The notes beneath the pieces were generated by a model. The model was not told the origin of the DNA and did no database searches. It saw only the letters and a list, made by a program, of their open reading frames with translations. From Geomonas agri (GTDB taxonomy: Bacteria > Desulfobacterota > Desulfuromonadia > Geobacterales > Geobacteraceae): 64,000 bases of DNA. Of the stretch, positions 25,278-34,162 are shown in pieces (position 1 is the first letter of the stretch; each line of letters starts with the position of its first letter). Both the position numbers and the translations under genes were made by a program. Where the stretch lies: contig NZ_JAINZO010000002.1 of assembly GCF_020179605.1 (NCBI RefSeq), forward strand, positions 930,001 through 994,000, read 5' to 3'.

Positions 25278-26977
25278 TGTCAAAAGAGAGGATTGACACT
25301 TCATTCTTCAGGGGGGACGTTGTCACTGCAACATACGTTGAACATGCAGATAAAACCTATGCCTGCAACCCCTATATTGAGGCATTGCCACCGCCAATCA
25401 ATGATGAAAAAGTCGCTAGTCTCTTGAGACGGATGCCGTACTATGACGAGAAGGAGAGGCAACACACCGCATTAGATAGAGTTACATTTGCTCAAAGAGT
25501 TACGAACTGCATGGTTCCATTGCCTGATCATATACTGATATTTAAGAAGTTCCAGCGAATGATCACTGATGGATATCTAGCCCGTAATCCCCTTTCGTCC
25601 GAGTGGATAAAGCAGGTACGTAGAGGATTTCCTCACCTTGACTGGGTCGGACTGTATTCCGGTTATAATCCATATATCAGAAAGAACGGTAGTGGAATTA
25701 ACTGTACAGGGCCCAGCGGTGTTGGAAAAACAACCACAGTTGAGAGCGCACTGTCCCTGCTGCCGCAAGTCATAGTACACACAAGTTACCAAGGGCAGGC
25801 TTTTGATCAAAAGCAACTAGTGTGGTTAAAGTTGGAGTGTCCCTCTGACGGTTCTTTGAAAGCGTTATGCCAAAGTTTTTTTGTGGTCTCTGACTCCGTA
25901 TTAGGGAAGCAGAGTGATCCAAAGATTTATTCGGGGATGACTGCGGAATACCTCCTCCCACTGATGGCGATGAGAGCATCAAGTATGGGACTAGGGGTAT
26001 TAGTTGTGGATGAGATCCAGCGGCTAAACCGGGCTGCAAGCGGTGGTGCAGACCGCATGTTGAAGTTTTTTGTTCAACTCACAAACAATTTGGGCGTTCC
26101 AGTTGTCCTTATCGGGACGTTTGAAGCTGCAAATCTTTTTACAAAGGATTTTGCGAGTGCCCGAAGAAGTTCCGGCAAGCAAGGTGAGATGGTCATGAGT
26201 AACATGCGTCCTGACCGGATCTGGGATTATTTTCTGGAGAGTATTTGGCAATACCAGTTTACAAATGTAGTGACACCCCTGACCCCTGCGCTGAGGAAGG
26301 CTTTTTACGCAGAGTCTCAAGGGATAGCAGATATCTGCATTAAGCTTTACATGCTCGCACAGATACAGGTCATAGGATCTCAGGATGAACGGATAACCCC
26401 TGACCTAGTCTCGGATGTAGCACGAGCAAATCTGCACTCTGCACGTCCAATGTTAGATGCCTTACGACGAGGGGATACAGAAGCACTTAGTCATATTCCT
26501 GATTTATACTTGCCCCAGAGCTTATTGGATCGATGTCGTGCGAGGGCTGAGCACCGGATCATACTAAGTGGGACCCTAGATACACTAAAAAACCAATCAC
26601 ATCATGATCTGAACACTGATGAAGACTACGTCGATCCTCCTGAGGATAAGATTGCTAAGCTGCTTGTACAGGCTGGTTATAGCCAACTCCTGGCTGTCAA
26701 ATGTGCTGGTGAGGCTGTCGCGAGATTCGTGGAGGAAGGCAACATCAAGCTAGCCACAGCCGAAGCCTTTCGAATTGCTGCAGAGCACGAGGCCGATCAA
26801 AAAATAGAAGTAACAGGGGCGAAACCCTCCGGTGTGCGGCCTCAGAAAAAAGTGGTTTCCATTAGCGGGGATCTCCGGGAGATCTTTAACAAGAGGCCAA
26901 AAGCTATGGAGCCTTACGAAGCATTTAAGCAGGCAGGCGTTATCAAGCCCGCAGACGAATTCCTTGAAGTGTGTTGA
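25277..26977 (+). CDS. tnsC: TnsC-like AAA+ regulator of transposition
   Basis: A 566-aa AAA+ ATPase. Walker A GPSGVGKTTT is at about residues 145-154 and Walker B LGVLVVDEIQRL near 240-250; PVVLIGTFEA follows as sensor I. TnsC polymerises on DNA, takes target information from TnsD/TniQ and activates TnsA-TnsB. A C-terminal extension of about 150 residues beyond the AAA+ core probably contacts TnsA/TnsB. Coupled to tnsB by a one-base overlap and followed 7 nt later by tnsD. Confidence 0.95.
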   Translation: MSKERIDTSFFRGDVVTATYVEHADKTYACNPYIEALPPPINDEKVASLLRRMPYYDEKERQHTALDRVTFAQRVTNCMVPLPDHILIFKKFQRMITDGYLARNPLSSEWIKQVRRGFPHLDWVGLYSGYNPYIRKNGSGINCTGPSGVGKTTTVESALSLLPQVIVHTSYQGQAFDQKQLVWLKLECPSDGSLKALCQSFFVVSDSVLGKQSDPKIYSGMTAEYLLPLMAMRASSMGLGVLVVDEIQRLNRAASGGADRMLKFFVQLTNNLGVPVVLIGTFEAANLFTKDFASARRSSGKQGEMVMSNMRPDRIWDYFLESIWQYQFTNVVTPLTPALRKAFYAESQGIADICIKLYMLAQIQVIGSQDERITPDLVSDVARANLHSARPMLDALRRGDTEALSHIPDLYLPQSLLDRCRARAEHRIILSGTLDTLKNQSHHDLNTDEDYVDPPEDKIAKLLVQAGYSQLLAVKCAGEAVARFVEEGNIKLATAEAFRIAAEHEADQKIEVTGAKPSGVRPQKKVVSISGDLREIFNKRPKAMEPYEAFKQAGVIKPADEFLEVC

Positions 26978-26984
26978 GGGCGGT

Positions 26985-28850
26985 ATGCTTTCATTTTTTC
27001 CTGCGCCATACCCAGATGAACTACTTTACAGCGTATGCGCCAGGTACCATCTGCGTAGTTGCAATGCAAGTCCGAAAGCCTCCATGCTGGAACTATTCGG
27101 GTCGTCCACTGCCTGTGCGACCGTCGACCTGCCTAACCGGCTTCAATATCTCTGTAACCAGCTCTCAAAAGGAACGTTGATCACTCCGAACAGGTTGCTT
27201 AGCGAAAACACAATGCTGCCTCTGTACCGGCCTTTTTTGCCGAAAGCACGCCTCGCGAGAATAACGAAATGGATGCTGGAGTCAACGCGCGGAGGTAGCA
27301 TCCATGTGGCCATTGGGGCGACGGCGAGCACCGTCCACCACCCGCGATACCTACAGTTCTGCATTGAGTGTCTCAAAGCGGATGAAGAAAGGTTCGGTGA
27401 GGCATTTTGGCATCGTTGTCACCATGTCCCCGGCGTCCATGTATGTCACAAGCACGGAGTGTCTCTATTTGCCACCGAATTCCCGGTGAAGGTGCAATTA
27501 AACAAGCACTTGTTCTATCCGCTGCCGAACTTGGCAGGTGGAGCGGTGGAGCAGGAGGCGGTTGAAGCATCAAGTACGGCAGAATTGTTGATCGCTTCAA
27601 ACGTTGCTTGGCTATTGCATGCGAACGATGACGAATGGCCAGGTCTTAAGTGGATAAGGAGGCGCTATCTGGATTTCTTGCGGATTCGTGATTTGGCAAC
27701 ACTTTCTGGGCGGGTTTATCAAGAGCAGCTTATCCGGGAATTTAATGCGTACTACGGAGAGCAGTTTCTCCAAAGAGTTGGTTGCCAGGTACAGCCGGAG
27801 GGTGGGGATAGCTGGCTGAGCAGGCTTGTTCGCAAACCTCGCACAGCTTCTCACCCCCTAAAGCACATCCTCCTCATGGGGTTTCTAGGAGTAGATGTGA
27901 ATGAATTTTTCAGCGGAGGTATGGTCGGGCACTCTCCTTTTGGTCGTGGCCCCTGGCCTTGTTTGAATCCAGTCGCGCCTCACTACAAGAAATCTGTCGT
28001 TACTCATTGCCTAATCACAAGGAATTCTGAGAGCGGGAAGCCTGTTGGGAACTTCATCTGCCCATGTGGTTTTTGTTACGCACGTACGGGACCTGATGGC
28101 GGCAGAGAGGACAGGTACAGGATTGGAAGAATTATCCAGTATGGGCCGGTCTGGGAGAGTGAGTTGCTCAGATGGTGGCAAAAAGGAATCGGGTTAAGGG
28201 CTATAGCAAGACACCTCGGCGTCACATCTAAGACGGTGACGAGGCACATCTCTTATCTTCAAGTAAGGCCGCTACAAAGTCCTGCAACCACTTCAAATGA
28301 AGTCGATATTCGACGGGCAAGGTGGATTAAGCTGCGGTCGTCCTTCCCCAGCGCGGGTCGGAAGCTCTTGAGAAGTCTAGCTCAAGCTGATTATGTCTGG
28401 TTGTACAGACACGACCGTGACTGGCTGAAAGCGAATATGCCCCCACCACTGCCCTATTCAAAGAACCGCGACCTACGTGTCAACTGGCCTAGGCGCGACT
28501 GGGAAGTGGCCGCTGCTATCCAAAAAGCTCAGAGGATAATTCGCGCCAGGTTGGGAAAACCAACGAGAGTGACTGTGAGCGCTTTAGGCAAGTACATTGG
28601 GGGGCTGTTCATCCTGCAGCACAAGTTACACAAGTTGCCCCTTACCGGACGTCAACTCCAAAAGGTGTGTGAATCGAAAGACGGGTTTGCCTTGAGACGG
28701 GTCCGGCGAGCAGTGGAAGAACTCAAGAGGCAAGGGCAACCTCTGACAGCGTGGCGCATCTGTCGTATAGCCGGTATGGGGACTGAGGTCACCGATGTCG
28801 TGCAACGGGAGATAGACCGCTTAATATTGAAGAGCACCTACGAATCATAA
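26985..28850 (+). CDS. tnsD: TnsD/TniQ-type target selector
   Basis: A 621-aa TnsD. I start it at ATG 26985 (GAGGGCGGT upstream, 7 nt after tnsC); the frame is open further upstream inside tnsC. The N-terminal TniQ domain begins FFPAPYPDELLYSVCARYH and contains a CCCH zinc knuckle, C126, C129, C154 and H157. The C-terminal half carries HTH-like segments, for example GIGLRAIARHLGVTSKTVTRHI near residue 400-420 (given here only as its position), suggesting sequence-specific attachment-site recognition as in Tn7 TnsD. Its length is slightly above Tn7 TnsD (508 aa). Confidence 0.92.
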   Translation: MLSFFPAPYPDELLYSVCARYHLRSCNASPKASMLELFGSSTACATVDLPNRLQYLCNQLSKGTLITPNRLLSENTMLPLYRPFLPKARLARITKWMLESTRGGSIHVAIGATASTVHHPRYLQFCIECLKADEERFGEAFWHRCHHVPGVHVCHKHGVSLFATEFPVKVQLNKHLFYPLPNLAGGAVEQEAVEASSTAELLIASNVAWLLHANDDEWPGLKWIRRRYLDFLRIRDLATLSGRVYQEQLIREFNAYYGEQFLQRVGCQVQPEGGDSWLSRLVRKPRTASHPLKHILLMGFLGVDVNEFFSGGMVGHSPFGRGPWPCLNPVAPHYKKSVVTHCLITRNSESGKPVGNFICPCGFCYARTGPDGGREDRYRIGRIIQYGPVWESELLRWWQKGIGLRAIARHLGVTSKTVTRHISYLQVRPLQSPATTSNEVDIRRARWIKLRSSFPSAGRKLLRSLAQADYVWLYRHDRDWLKANMPPPLPYSKNRDLRVNWPRRDWEVAAAIQKAQRIIRARLGKPTRVTVSALGKYIGGLFILQHKLHKLPLTGRQLQKVCESKDGFALRRVRRAVEELKRQGQPLTAWRICRIAGMGTEVTDVVQREIDRLILKSTYES

Positions 28851-28858
28851 GAGGACAA

Positions 28859-29899
28859 ATGCTGCCCTTTTTTCCCAGACCTTATCCACACGAATTCTTA
28901 TACAGCATTTTTGCTCGGTATCATTATCGCGCTGGCAATCTAGCATATCGGCACACTTGCCAGGAACTGCTAGGTTCCGCAACTACTGCTGCGCTAACAC
29001 TGTATCCAAGCAACTTAGAACACCTGTGCAGCCAGTTGCACGAGGATTCCCTTATCAACGCTGATATGCTCGTCGAAAATCACACTTTTTTCCCACTCTA
29101 CAGACCGTTCCTGTCGAGTGGCCGAAGAGGCGAAGCGCTGAGGTACGTGAAGGGGTCAAATAGAGGTGAGCAACGACGAACCCAGAGAGGTTTTATCAGG
29201 TTCAACAGCTTTATCGGCGGAAATTTTAAATACTGCAAAAGATGCGTTGCCGCAGATCGGGAGAAGTTTGGGGAAGCGTACTGGCATCGCGACCATCAAC
29301 TCCCAGGGGTTCAATTTTGTTACAGGCATAGGACGCTCTTGATCGACAGTGGGTTGCCGTTGACATCCACCGGGAATAAGAAGGACCTGTACCTCTTGAA
29401 CGAAGATCCTCCCCGAGTAGAGCCTTCGTACCAGCCTACGCCGAAAGAGGCAGAGCATTTGAAATTTATTGCATCATCAGTTCACTGGCTTTTGAACAAC
29501 CCACTACCCGACAACTCTGATGAGTTGATAAATCTAAACTATGAAGCCAAGAAGGTTGAAATGGGCTTCGCTCATATCCTTGTACCTGAACAAGTCAAAG
29601 ATAACGGGGCACTGAAGTCGCTCCTCTGCCATAAAAAAGTGGCAAAAGCCTTCAATAGGTGTTTCAGCGATAGCCTTCTCGCGCAACTGCCGGAGAGTCT
29701 ACACATAGCACCTCGGTCAAATTGGATTGTTGGGTTCCTAAAGGACAGCAGAAAAGAGATAAATCCGCTGCGGCATATTCTAATAACGCGACTTTTACAA
29801 GAAGACATCGGCAACATGTTCCGACCGATCGTAGCCGGGGCTGTGGAAGGGCGAAGCCTTGGTGGAAACACATGTGCTGCCTCCCAAGGGCTCGGGTAA
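28859..29899 (+). CDS. Second TnsD/TniQ-like protein, short or truncated
   Basis: A 346-aa paralogue of the preceding protein. It starts MLPFFPRPYPHEFLYSIFAR and keeps the zinc ligands at exactly the same positions (C126, C129, C154, H157). Similarity continues to NPLRHILITRLLQEDI near residue 320, after which the sequence diverges and stops, so the C-terminal DNA-binding half seen in the first copy is absent. In another frame just downstream a GRAKPWW stretch loosely resembles the GRGPWPC of the first copy, so a frameshift is possible. Alternatively it is a genuine short TniQ. Two tandem target selectors suggest two targeting routes. It follows tnsD by 8 nt. Confidence 0.85.
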   Translation: MLPFFPRPYPHEFLYSIFARYHYRAGNLAYRHTCQELLGSATTAALTLYPSNLEHLCSQLHEDSLINADMLVENHTFFPLYRPFLSSGRRGEALRYVKGSNRGEQRRTQRGFIRFNSFIGGNFKYCKRCVAADREKFGEAYWHRDHQLPGVQFCYRHRTLLIDSGLPLTSTGNKKDLYLLNEDPPRVEPSYQPTPKEAEHLKFIASSVHWLLNNPLPDNSDELINLNYEAKKVEMGFAHILVPEQVKDNGALKSLLCHKKVAKAFNRCFSDSLLAQLPESLHIAPRSNWIVGFLKDSRKEINPLRHILITRLLQEDIGNMFRPIVAGAVEGRSLGGNTCAASQGLG

Positions 29900-29974
29900 C
29901 GAATGGCGAGACTAATCATCCGGTTGAGCACCAAAAAACCACTTCAGGATAGGGCAATTACATCGGGAGAGAAT

Positions 29975-30268
29975 ATGAACAAAAATGGTGGCAAAAAGGG
30001 AAAAGAGCTCAACTATGGATCGGCAACCGAGCAGAGGAACATGATATTCATGAATAACGGAAAGCGGTATAGCTTCACTGTTGAAATAGACTGTTTCACA
30101 AAAACAATCATGGGCCACAGGCTCGATGCAATTGATACCTGTACTGCAGGCTTTGATGATGTGGCTGTCGAGTCTCATGCCGTTAAACCATATGGCAAGC
30201 GGCGCGATATGCAAAAAATGATTAGATCGTTTTTGACTCCCCCGGACAACCGCAAGCCCAGGAAATAA
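29975..30268 (+). CDS. Small hypothetical protein of the transposon
   Basis: A 97-aa basic protein starting at ATG 29975 behind GGGAGA; the frame is open upstream to 29903, but that start has no ribosome binding site. It begins with a Lys/Gly-rich segment, then has FTVEIDCFTKTIMGHRLDAID, and ends basic. No family recognised. Its place directly after the second TniQ could make it an accessory transposition factor, but this is only positional. Confidence 0.5.
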   Translation: MNKNGGKKGKELNYGSATEQRNMIFMNNGKRYSFTVEIDCFTKTIMGHRLDAIDTCTAGFDDVAVESHAVKPYGKRRDMQKMIRSFLTPPDNRKPRK

Positions 30269-30587
30269 GGACCATGTAGGTTATGGCTATAATCGTGTGG
30301 CTAAGTGGAGAGCCCAGTTGACTCGACCAGGAGACCTTGAACCTGCGGGGGATGACTTGGCGAAACTGGAATGGCTGGTTGGAAAAGGGTTCCGACTGGT
30401 TGAGGGGGATCCCGGAACTGCAGGACCTAGAAGCTTCTTGCATAACTGCAGTAGAGTTTAGGAATAGCTCATAGTGAACTCAACCGTAGCCACGAAAGAG
30501 ATCAGGTAAGTTAGGCACATCCTCGCGTTCCCGACGCGCACATTGTGCAACCTGAGGCTTGCATATCAAACCATGAAAGGAGAGACA
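30269..30587 (+). other. Intergenic stretch with one possible 54-aa ORF
   Basis: About 319 bp between two small hypothetical genes. A GTG at 30297 opens a 54-codon frame to TAG 30461 (AKWRAQLTRPGDLEP... DDLAKLEWLVGKGF), whose composition looks protein-like but which has no good ribosome binding site. The rest shows no structure I can interpret. Confidence 0.3.
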
Positions 30588-30974
30588 ATGACGGTGAAAA
30601 TATCGGATGGCAAAGTCGAAATTACCGCTGGCATATGGGGAGTCCCCTCTGTCTCTCAGCAACCAAGTCTGCAATTGATTCGATGGAGTGTCAGGCAAAC
30701 AGAGCGCGGTTCTCGGTATCTTGTTGGCTACAACATCTCAGATCATGAAGGTCGGGTCTCTACGGCAATTCAAAACTTTGATGCAAGTACGGCACGAGTA
30801 ACCACTCGCTCGGGTCGAATTTACCAATTGGTGGGGCCGCCGGGGCGTGATCCAGATGCAGAATGGGTTTGGCAAAACATGGCATCCCCGGACCTGAAGT
30901 GGACAGACGTGAGTGACGAACTCGAAGTGGCCCTGCAAGAGCACCTGAGGAGCAATAAGGCAGATACCGAGTAG
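30588..30974 (+). CDS. Hypothetical protein, 128 aa
   Basis: Starts at ATG 30588 after the good ribosome binding site AAAGGAG. The protein is 128 residues with a beta-rich look (VKISDGKVEITAGIWG, RGRIYQLVG-type strands) and a Trp-rich C-terminal third (AEWVWQ, LKWTDV). No membrane segment, signal or motif recognised. The next gene follows by 15 nt in the same direction, so the two are probably co-transcribed cargo genes. Confidence 0.55.
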   Translation: MTVKISDGKVEITAGIWGVPSVSQQPSLQLIRWSVRQTERGSRYLVGYNISDHEGRVSTAIQNFDASTARVTTRSGRIYQLVGPPGRDPDAEWVWQNMASPDLKWTDVSDELEVALQEHLRSNKADTE

Positions 30975-30989
30975 CTCAATCATCGTGCT

Positions 30990-32315
30990 TTGGGGGTGGT
31001 AGCCGTGGGGTCAAGAAAAGTTAATGGCACCATTACAAGAGAAAAGCTGCATGAGGAAGTCTGGGCTGAGCCTATGACGAAGGTAGCGGAAAGGTACGAC
31101 GTCTCCGGAAGCTTCCTAGCCAGGATCTGTACTCGCCTTAGGGTCCCACGTCCCGCTAGAGGGTACTGGGCGATGCTTGCTGCTGGCAAAAAAATGAAAC
31201 CGGTTCCTTTACCAGAAGCAAAGCCAGGTGATGAGCTTGAGTGGCGATCTGGGTATGGTCAAACGCGAGTCGCACAATTCCCCCCACCGACGGTAGCGCA
31301 GGTGAATGTCGCAAAAAGATTAAGGGGGAAGCAGTTGCCAGATAGGCACCCGATACTAATGGGGGCCAAAGAAATAATTGTTGAGGCCAACGAGACATGT
31401 TCCGGGCTTTTGAGCCCGCGAAAGCGCATCTTACCTGACATCATCTCTTCCAAAGCCACCTTAGACAGGGCTCTAGATGTCGCCAATGCTCTTTATTTAT
31501 TCCTTGAAAAGCGTGGGCATCGGGTAGTCATGGAACCATACGGGCAGAATTTTAAACATCACACAGTGGAGGAGCGAGAAGGTGGGCGGAGAGGACAGTA
31601 CGAATATTCAGATGTATGGCGGCCGTCTCGTGCGACTTTAGTTTTCATCGGGGACGTGGCTTTTGGTCTCACACTTTTCGAGACGACAGAGAGGGTGGAG
31701 GCAGAATACAAAGATGGCAAGTATTTTCGCATCACAGAACTCCCAGCAAAGAAGCGCTCAAGGTACACCTCATCGCATTCTTGGCGAACTGAGCAGGATC
31801 TGACTAGCGGTCGGTTGTGCTTACAGGTGTACTCGCCCTACCAGAGGGTGGCTTGGTTGCGGCAGTGGCGTGAGGCAAAACCTGGGGATTTCCCACGAAA
31901 GCTCGTGGGCGTAGTTAAAGATCTAGAGACCGAAGTTAAAACCATCGTGGAACTCTTCAAAGAGGGAGAACGAAAGGCTGAAATTGAAAGACAAAAATGG
32001 CAAGCCGAGCGGTTGGAATCTCAACGGAGGGAGGCTGAAAGGCAGCGACTCCAAGCGATAGAGCAAAGCCATAGTGAACTTCTACAAATCATCAAGGCCT
32101 GGGGCGAAGTGAAACGGATCGAAGCTTTTTTTGAAGAAGCGGAATCGGAGATTGTAAGATCTGGAGATGAAAATAGAGAGCAGCTTCTCGAGCGGCTAGG
32201 AAAGGCAAGGGAACTTGTCGGATCTGTGAGAGCATTGGAGCAACTGGCCGGTTGGATGACCCCGGAAGAGAGATTGCAGGCAGAGCAGGAGCGCCAAGCT
32301 AAGTTTAGGTGGTGA
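30990..32315 (+). CDS. HTH and coiled-coil cargo protein, 441 aa
   Basis: The first 70 residues contain a likely helix-turn-helix: ITREKLHEEVWAEPMTKVAERYDVS followed by SGSFLARICTRLRVP, with a basic PRPARGYW after it (a pattern I have seen in unassigned proteins of mobile elements). The middle is mixed alpha/beta. Residues about 325-375 form a highly charged coiled coil (many Glu, Arg, Gln), ending in a helical tail. Function unknown; a DNA-binding regulator or nucleoprotein is plausible. The metallophosphoesterase gene follows immediately, and the two probably act together. Confidence 0.65.
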   Translation: MGVVAVGSRKVNGTITREKLHEEVWAEPMTKVAERYDVSGSFLARICTRLRVPRPARGYWAMLAAGKKMKPVPLPEAKPGDELEWRSGYGQTRVAQFPPPTVAQVNVAKRLRGKQLPDRHPILMGAKEIIVEANETCSGLLSPRKRILPDIISSKATLDRALDVANALYLFLEKRGHRVVMEPYGQNFKHHTVEEREGGRRGQYEYSDVWRPSRATLVFIGDVAFGLTLFETTERVEAEYKDGKYFRITELPAKKRSRYTSSHSWRTEQDLTSGRLCLQVYSPYQRVAWLRQWREAKPGDFPRKLVGVVKDLETEVKTIVELFKEGERKAEIERQKWQAERLESQRREAERQRLQAIEQSHSELLQIIKAWGEVKRIEAFFEEAESEIVRSGDENREQLLERLGKARELVGSVRALEQLAGWMTPEERLQAEQERQAKFRW

Positions 32316-32344
32316 TTTCGTTGAAAGAAAGGTGGGTATCGACA

Positions 32345-33154
32345 ATGCTAAGGCTAGCATGGATGACCGATCCGCATTTGAACTTTTTAGATATAGACAC
32401 CCGTAAAGAATTTTGTTCAAGCATAAACAATCTAAAGGTTGATGCTCTCTTAATAAGCGGAGACATTGGTGAAGCCGTTGGCATTGAGTCTTACCTAAGG
32501 ACTCTGATGGAAAATGTGGAACCTCCAGTGTACTTTGTTTTGGGAAATCATGATTATTACAGAGGCTCCATAGCAGATGTCAGGTCTAGAGCTGCACGCG
32601 TATGTGCCGAATCCAAGAGGCTCATCTGGTTGCCGCAGGCCGGACTGATTCAGATAACGCCGGATGCATGTCTCATAGGACATGACGGCTGGGCGGATGG
32701 GCGATTTGGCAATTTTCTTGGCTCCAAAGTGATGCTTAATGACTACAGATTGATCGAGGAGTTGAAAGGACTAACCTCAGCAGAACGGCTTGAGAAATTG
32801 CATTATTTAGGAGATGAGGCTGCAGAGCATTTCATGAAACTTCTTCCTAGGGCGGTACAGAAATATAAGCAGGTGATCGTTTTAACCCATGTGCCACCCT
32901 TCCGAGAAGCCTGCTGGCACGAAGGCGAAATATCAAATGACGATTACCTTCCTCACTTCAGTTGCAAGGCTGTTGGAGAGGTCTTACGAAAAGCTATGGT
33001 AGGGGTGGAGGCGCAGATGCTGGTTCTTTGCGGGCACTCCCATAGCCCTGGCGAAGCTAGGATCTTGCCCAATTTGTTGGTTAAAACTGGGAAAGCTGTA
33101 TATGGCAACCCTGCAGTGAACGAAATTATCACCGTGCCTTTTGACCTGGCTTAA
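32345..33154 (+). CDS. Calcineurin-like metallophosphoesterase
   Basis: A 269-aa phosphoesterase with all dimetal motifs of the family: D-x-H in MTDPHLNF, GDxxE in ISGDIGE, GNHDYY, the late H in LTHVPPF, and GHSHSPG. It hydrolyses a phosphoester or phosphodiester; the substrate cannot be read from the sequence. The start is uncertain: GTG at 32309/32312 overlaps the preceding stop, while ATG 32345 has AAGGTGGG upstream and begins just before the first motif, which I prefer. Stand-alone enzymes of this type occur in defence islands and on Tn7-like elements, where nucleotide signals or nucleic-acid ends are possible substrates (inference). Confidence 0.85.
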   Translation: MLRLAWMTDPHLNFLDIDTRKEFCSSINNLKVDALLISGDIGEAVGIESYLRTLMENVEPPVYFVLGNHDYYRGSIADVRSRAARVCAESKRLIWLPQAGLIQITPDACLIGHDGWADGRFGNFLGSKVMLNDYRLIEELKGLTSAERLEKLHYLGDEAAEHFMKLLPRAVQKYKQVIVLTHVPPFREACWHEGEISNDDYLPHFSCKAVGEVLRKAMVGVEAQMLVLCGHSHSPGEARILPNLLVKTGKAVYGNPAVNEIITVPFDLA

Positions 33155-33331
33155 AAGAATAAATGGACATATCCGAATCGCTTTGCGGGCAGGACTGATC
33201 GTCAACGTCCCAAGAAGTTATGAGTGAACTGTTGTCCTGCTGCTATCTTTGGCCTGGCAGCCAAACACCTTGCTTCTGGCTTATGCAGTGGGAGCGGAGC
33301 TATGGATCGATTTGGAAAATTAGGGGGTGAT

Positions 33332-33682
33332 ATGGACACGATCGAAAACAAGAAAGTCAGATGCAGAGTTTACCTGTCGCGGCGCAACCTGCTAACGTTA
33401 CTACAAAAACTGGACCGTAAGGTTGCCGGACAGCAAACAAAGTGCACCATCATTAAGCGGGACAACGCTCATCCCGTGTTCCCCCAAACGATGGTAGCTA
33501 TTGCGGTCACAGCAGTTGAGGATGAAGAATACTACTCGCACAGAGCCCCAGGTCCAGTTTGCATAGCGGATACGCCGGGGAGGGAGCTCGCGCTTGCCAT
33601 TCTGAAGCTAAAAGGTCACGAATATTTAGATGCACGGGAGTACGCCGTGGTTGAAGAGTTTTTATCGAAGTACAGATCATAA
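33332..33682 (+). CDS. Hypothetical protein, 116 aa
   Basis: Start ATG 33332 follows GGGGGTGAT; the frame is open upstream to 33224 without a ribosome binding site. The 116-aa product has a basic N-terminal third (RRNLLTLLQKLDRK), a central HPVFPQTMVAIAVTAVEDEEYY and a helical end. No family recognised. It lies alone between gene-free stretches. Confidence 0.5.
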   Translation: MDTIENKKVRCRVYLSRRNLLTLLQKLDRKVAGQQTKCTIIKRDNAHPVFPQTMVAIAVTAVEDEEYYSHRAPGPVCIADTPGRELALAILKLKGHEYLDAREYAVVEEFLSKYRS

Positions 33683-34162
33683 CCTAAGACATGGAAAAAG
33701 CCGTCAAGGCGGGCAGCTCAGCCTGTGACCTCCTCTTCTACTCACTTAGTACATATGCAGTCCGAGTTTCGATGGGAAGCAAATCCATTCACGAATGCGA
33801 ACTGCTGCCCCATTTTGATTAGAAACTGGAGGGAGGACAGGCGGCGTTTGTCCTACGCCATGCAGTGCAACATTTAACACTAGCGGTGAAATCTTTCCGC
33901 TGCAGATGCGACAGCACCATTTACTCAGCCAAAAAGTCACATATTTGCCCTTTATGTAAAGTACACTGAGACAGAAGTTCCGACCAATATTGCATCCTGC
34001 TCGCGCTGTTCGTGTGCTGATACTTGTTACAAGGCTTTCGCCGATCATCCTTAGATGCTTGACAGGATGGAAATACTAGCCTATTTTAACGAAATTTAAT
34101 AGGGGTTGGCCAAAGTCCTGCAATTGTGATAGTGGAAATTAAGTAGCAGGCCCCCCGATGCT
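33683..34162. other. Gene-poor stretch with a zinc-ribbon-like fragment
   Basis: About 480 bp. A short plus-strand frame ending at about 33970 reads SFRCRCDSTIYSAKKSHICPLCK, a CxC...CPxC zinc-ribbon-like fragment with no proper start; it may be a decayed gene. No promoter or terminator that I trust. It separates the small cargo genes from the McrB-like operon. Confidence 0.35.
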
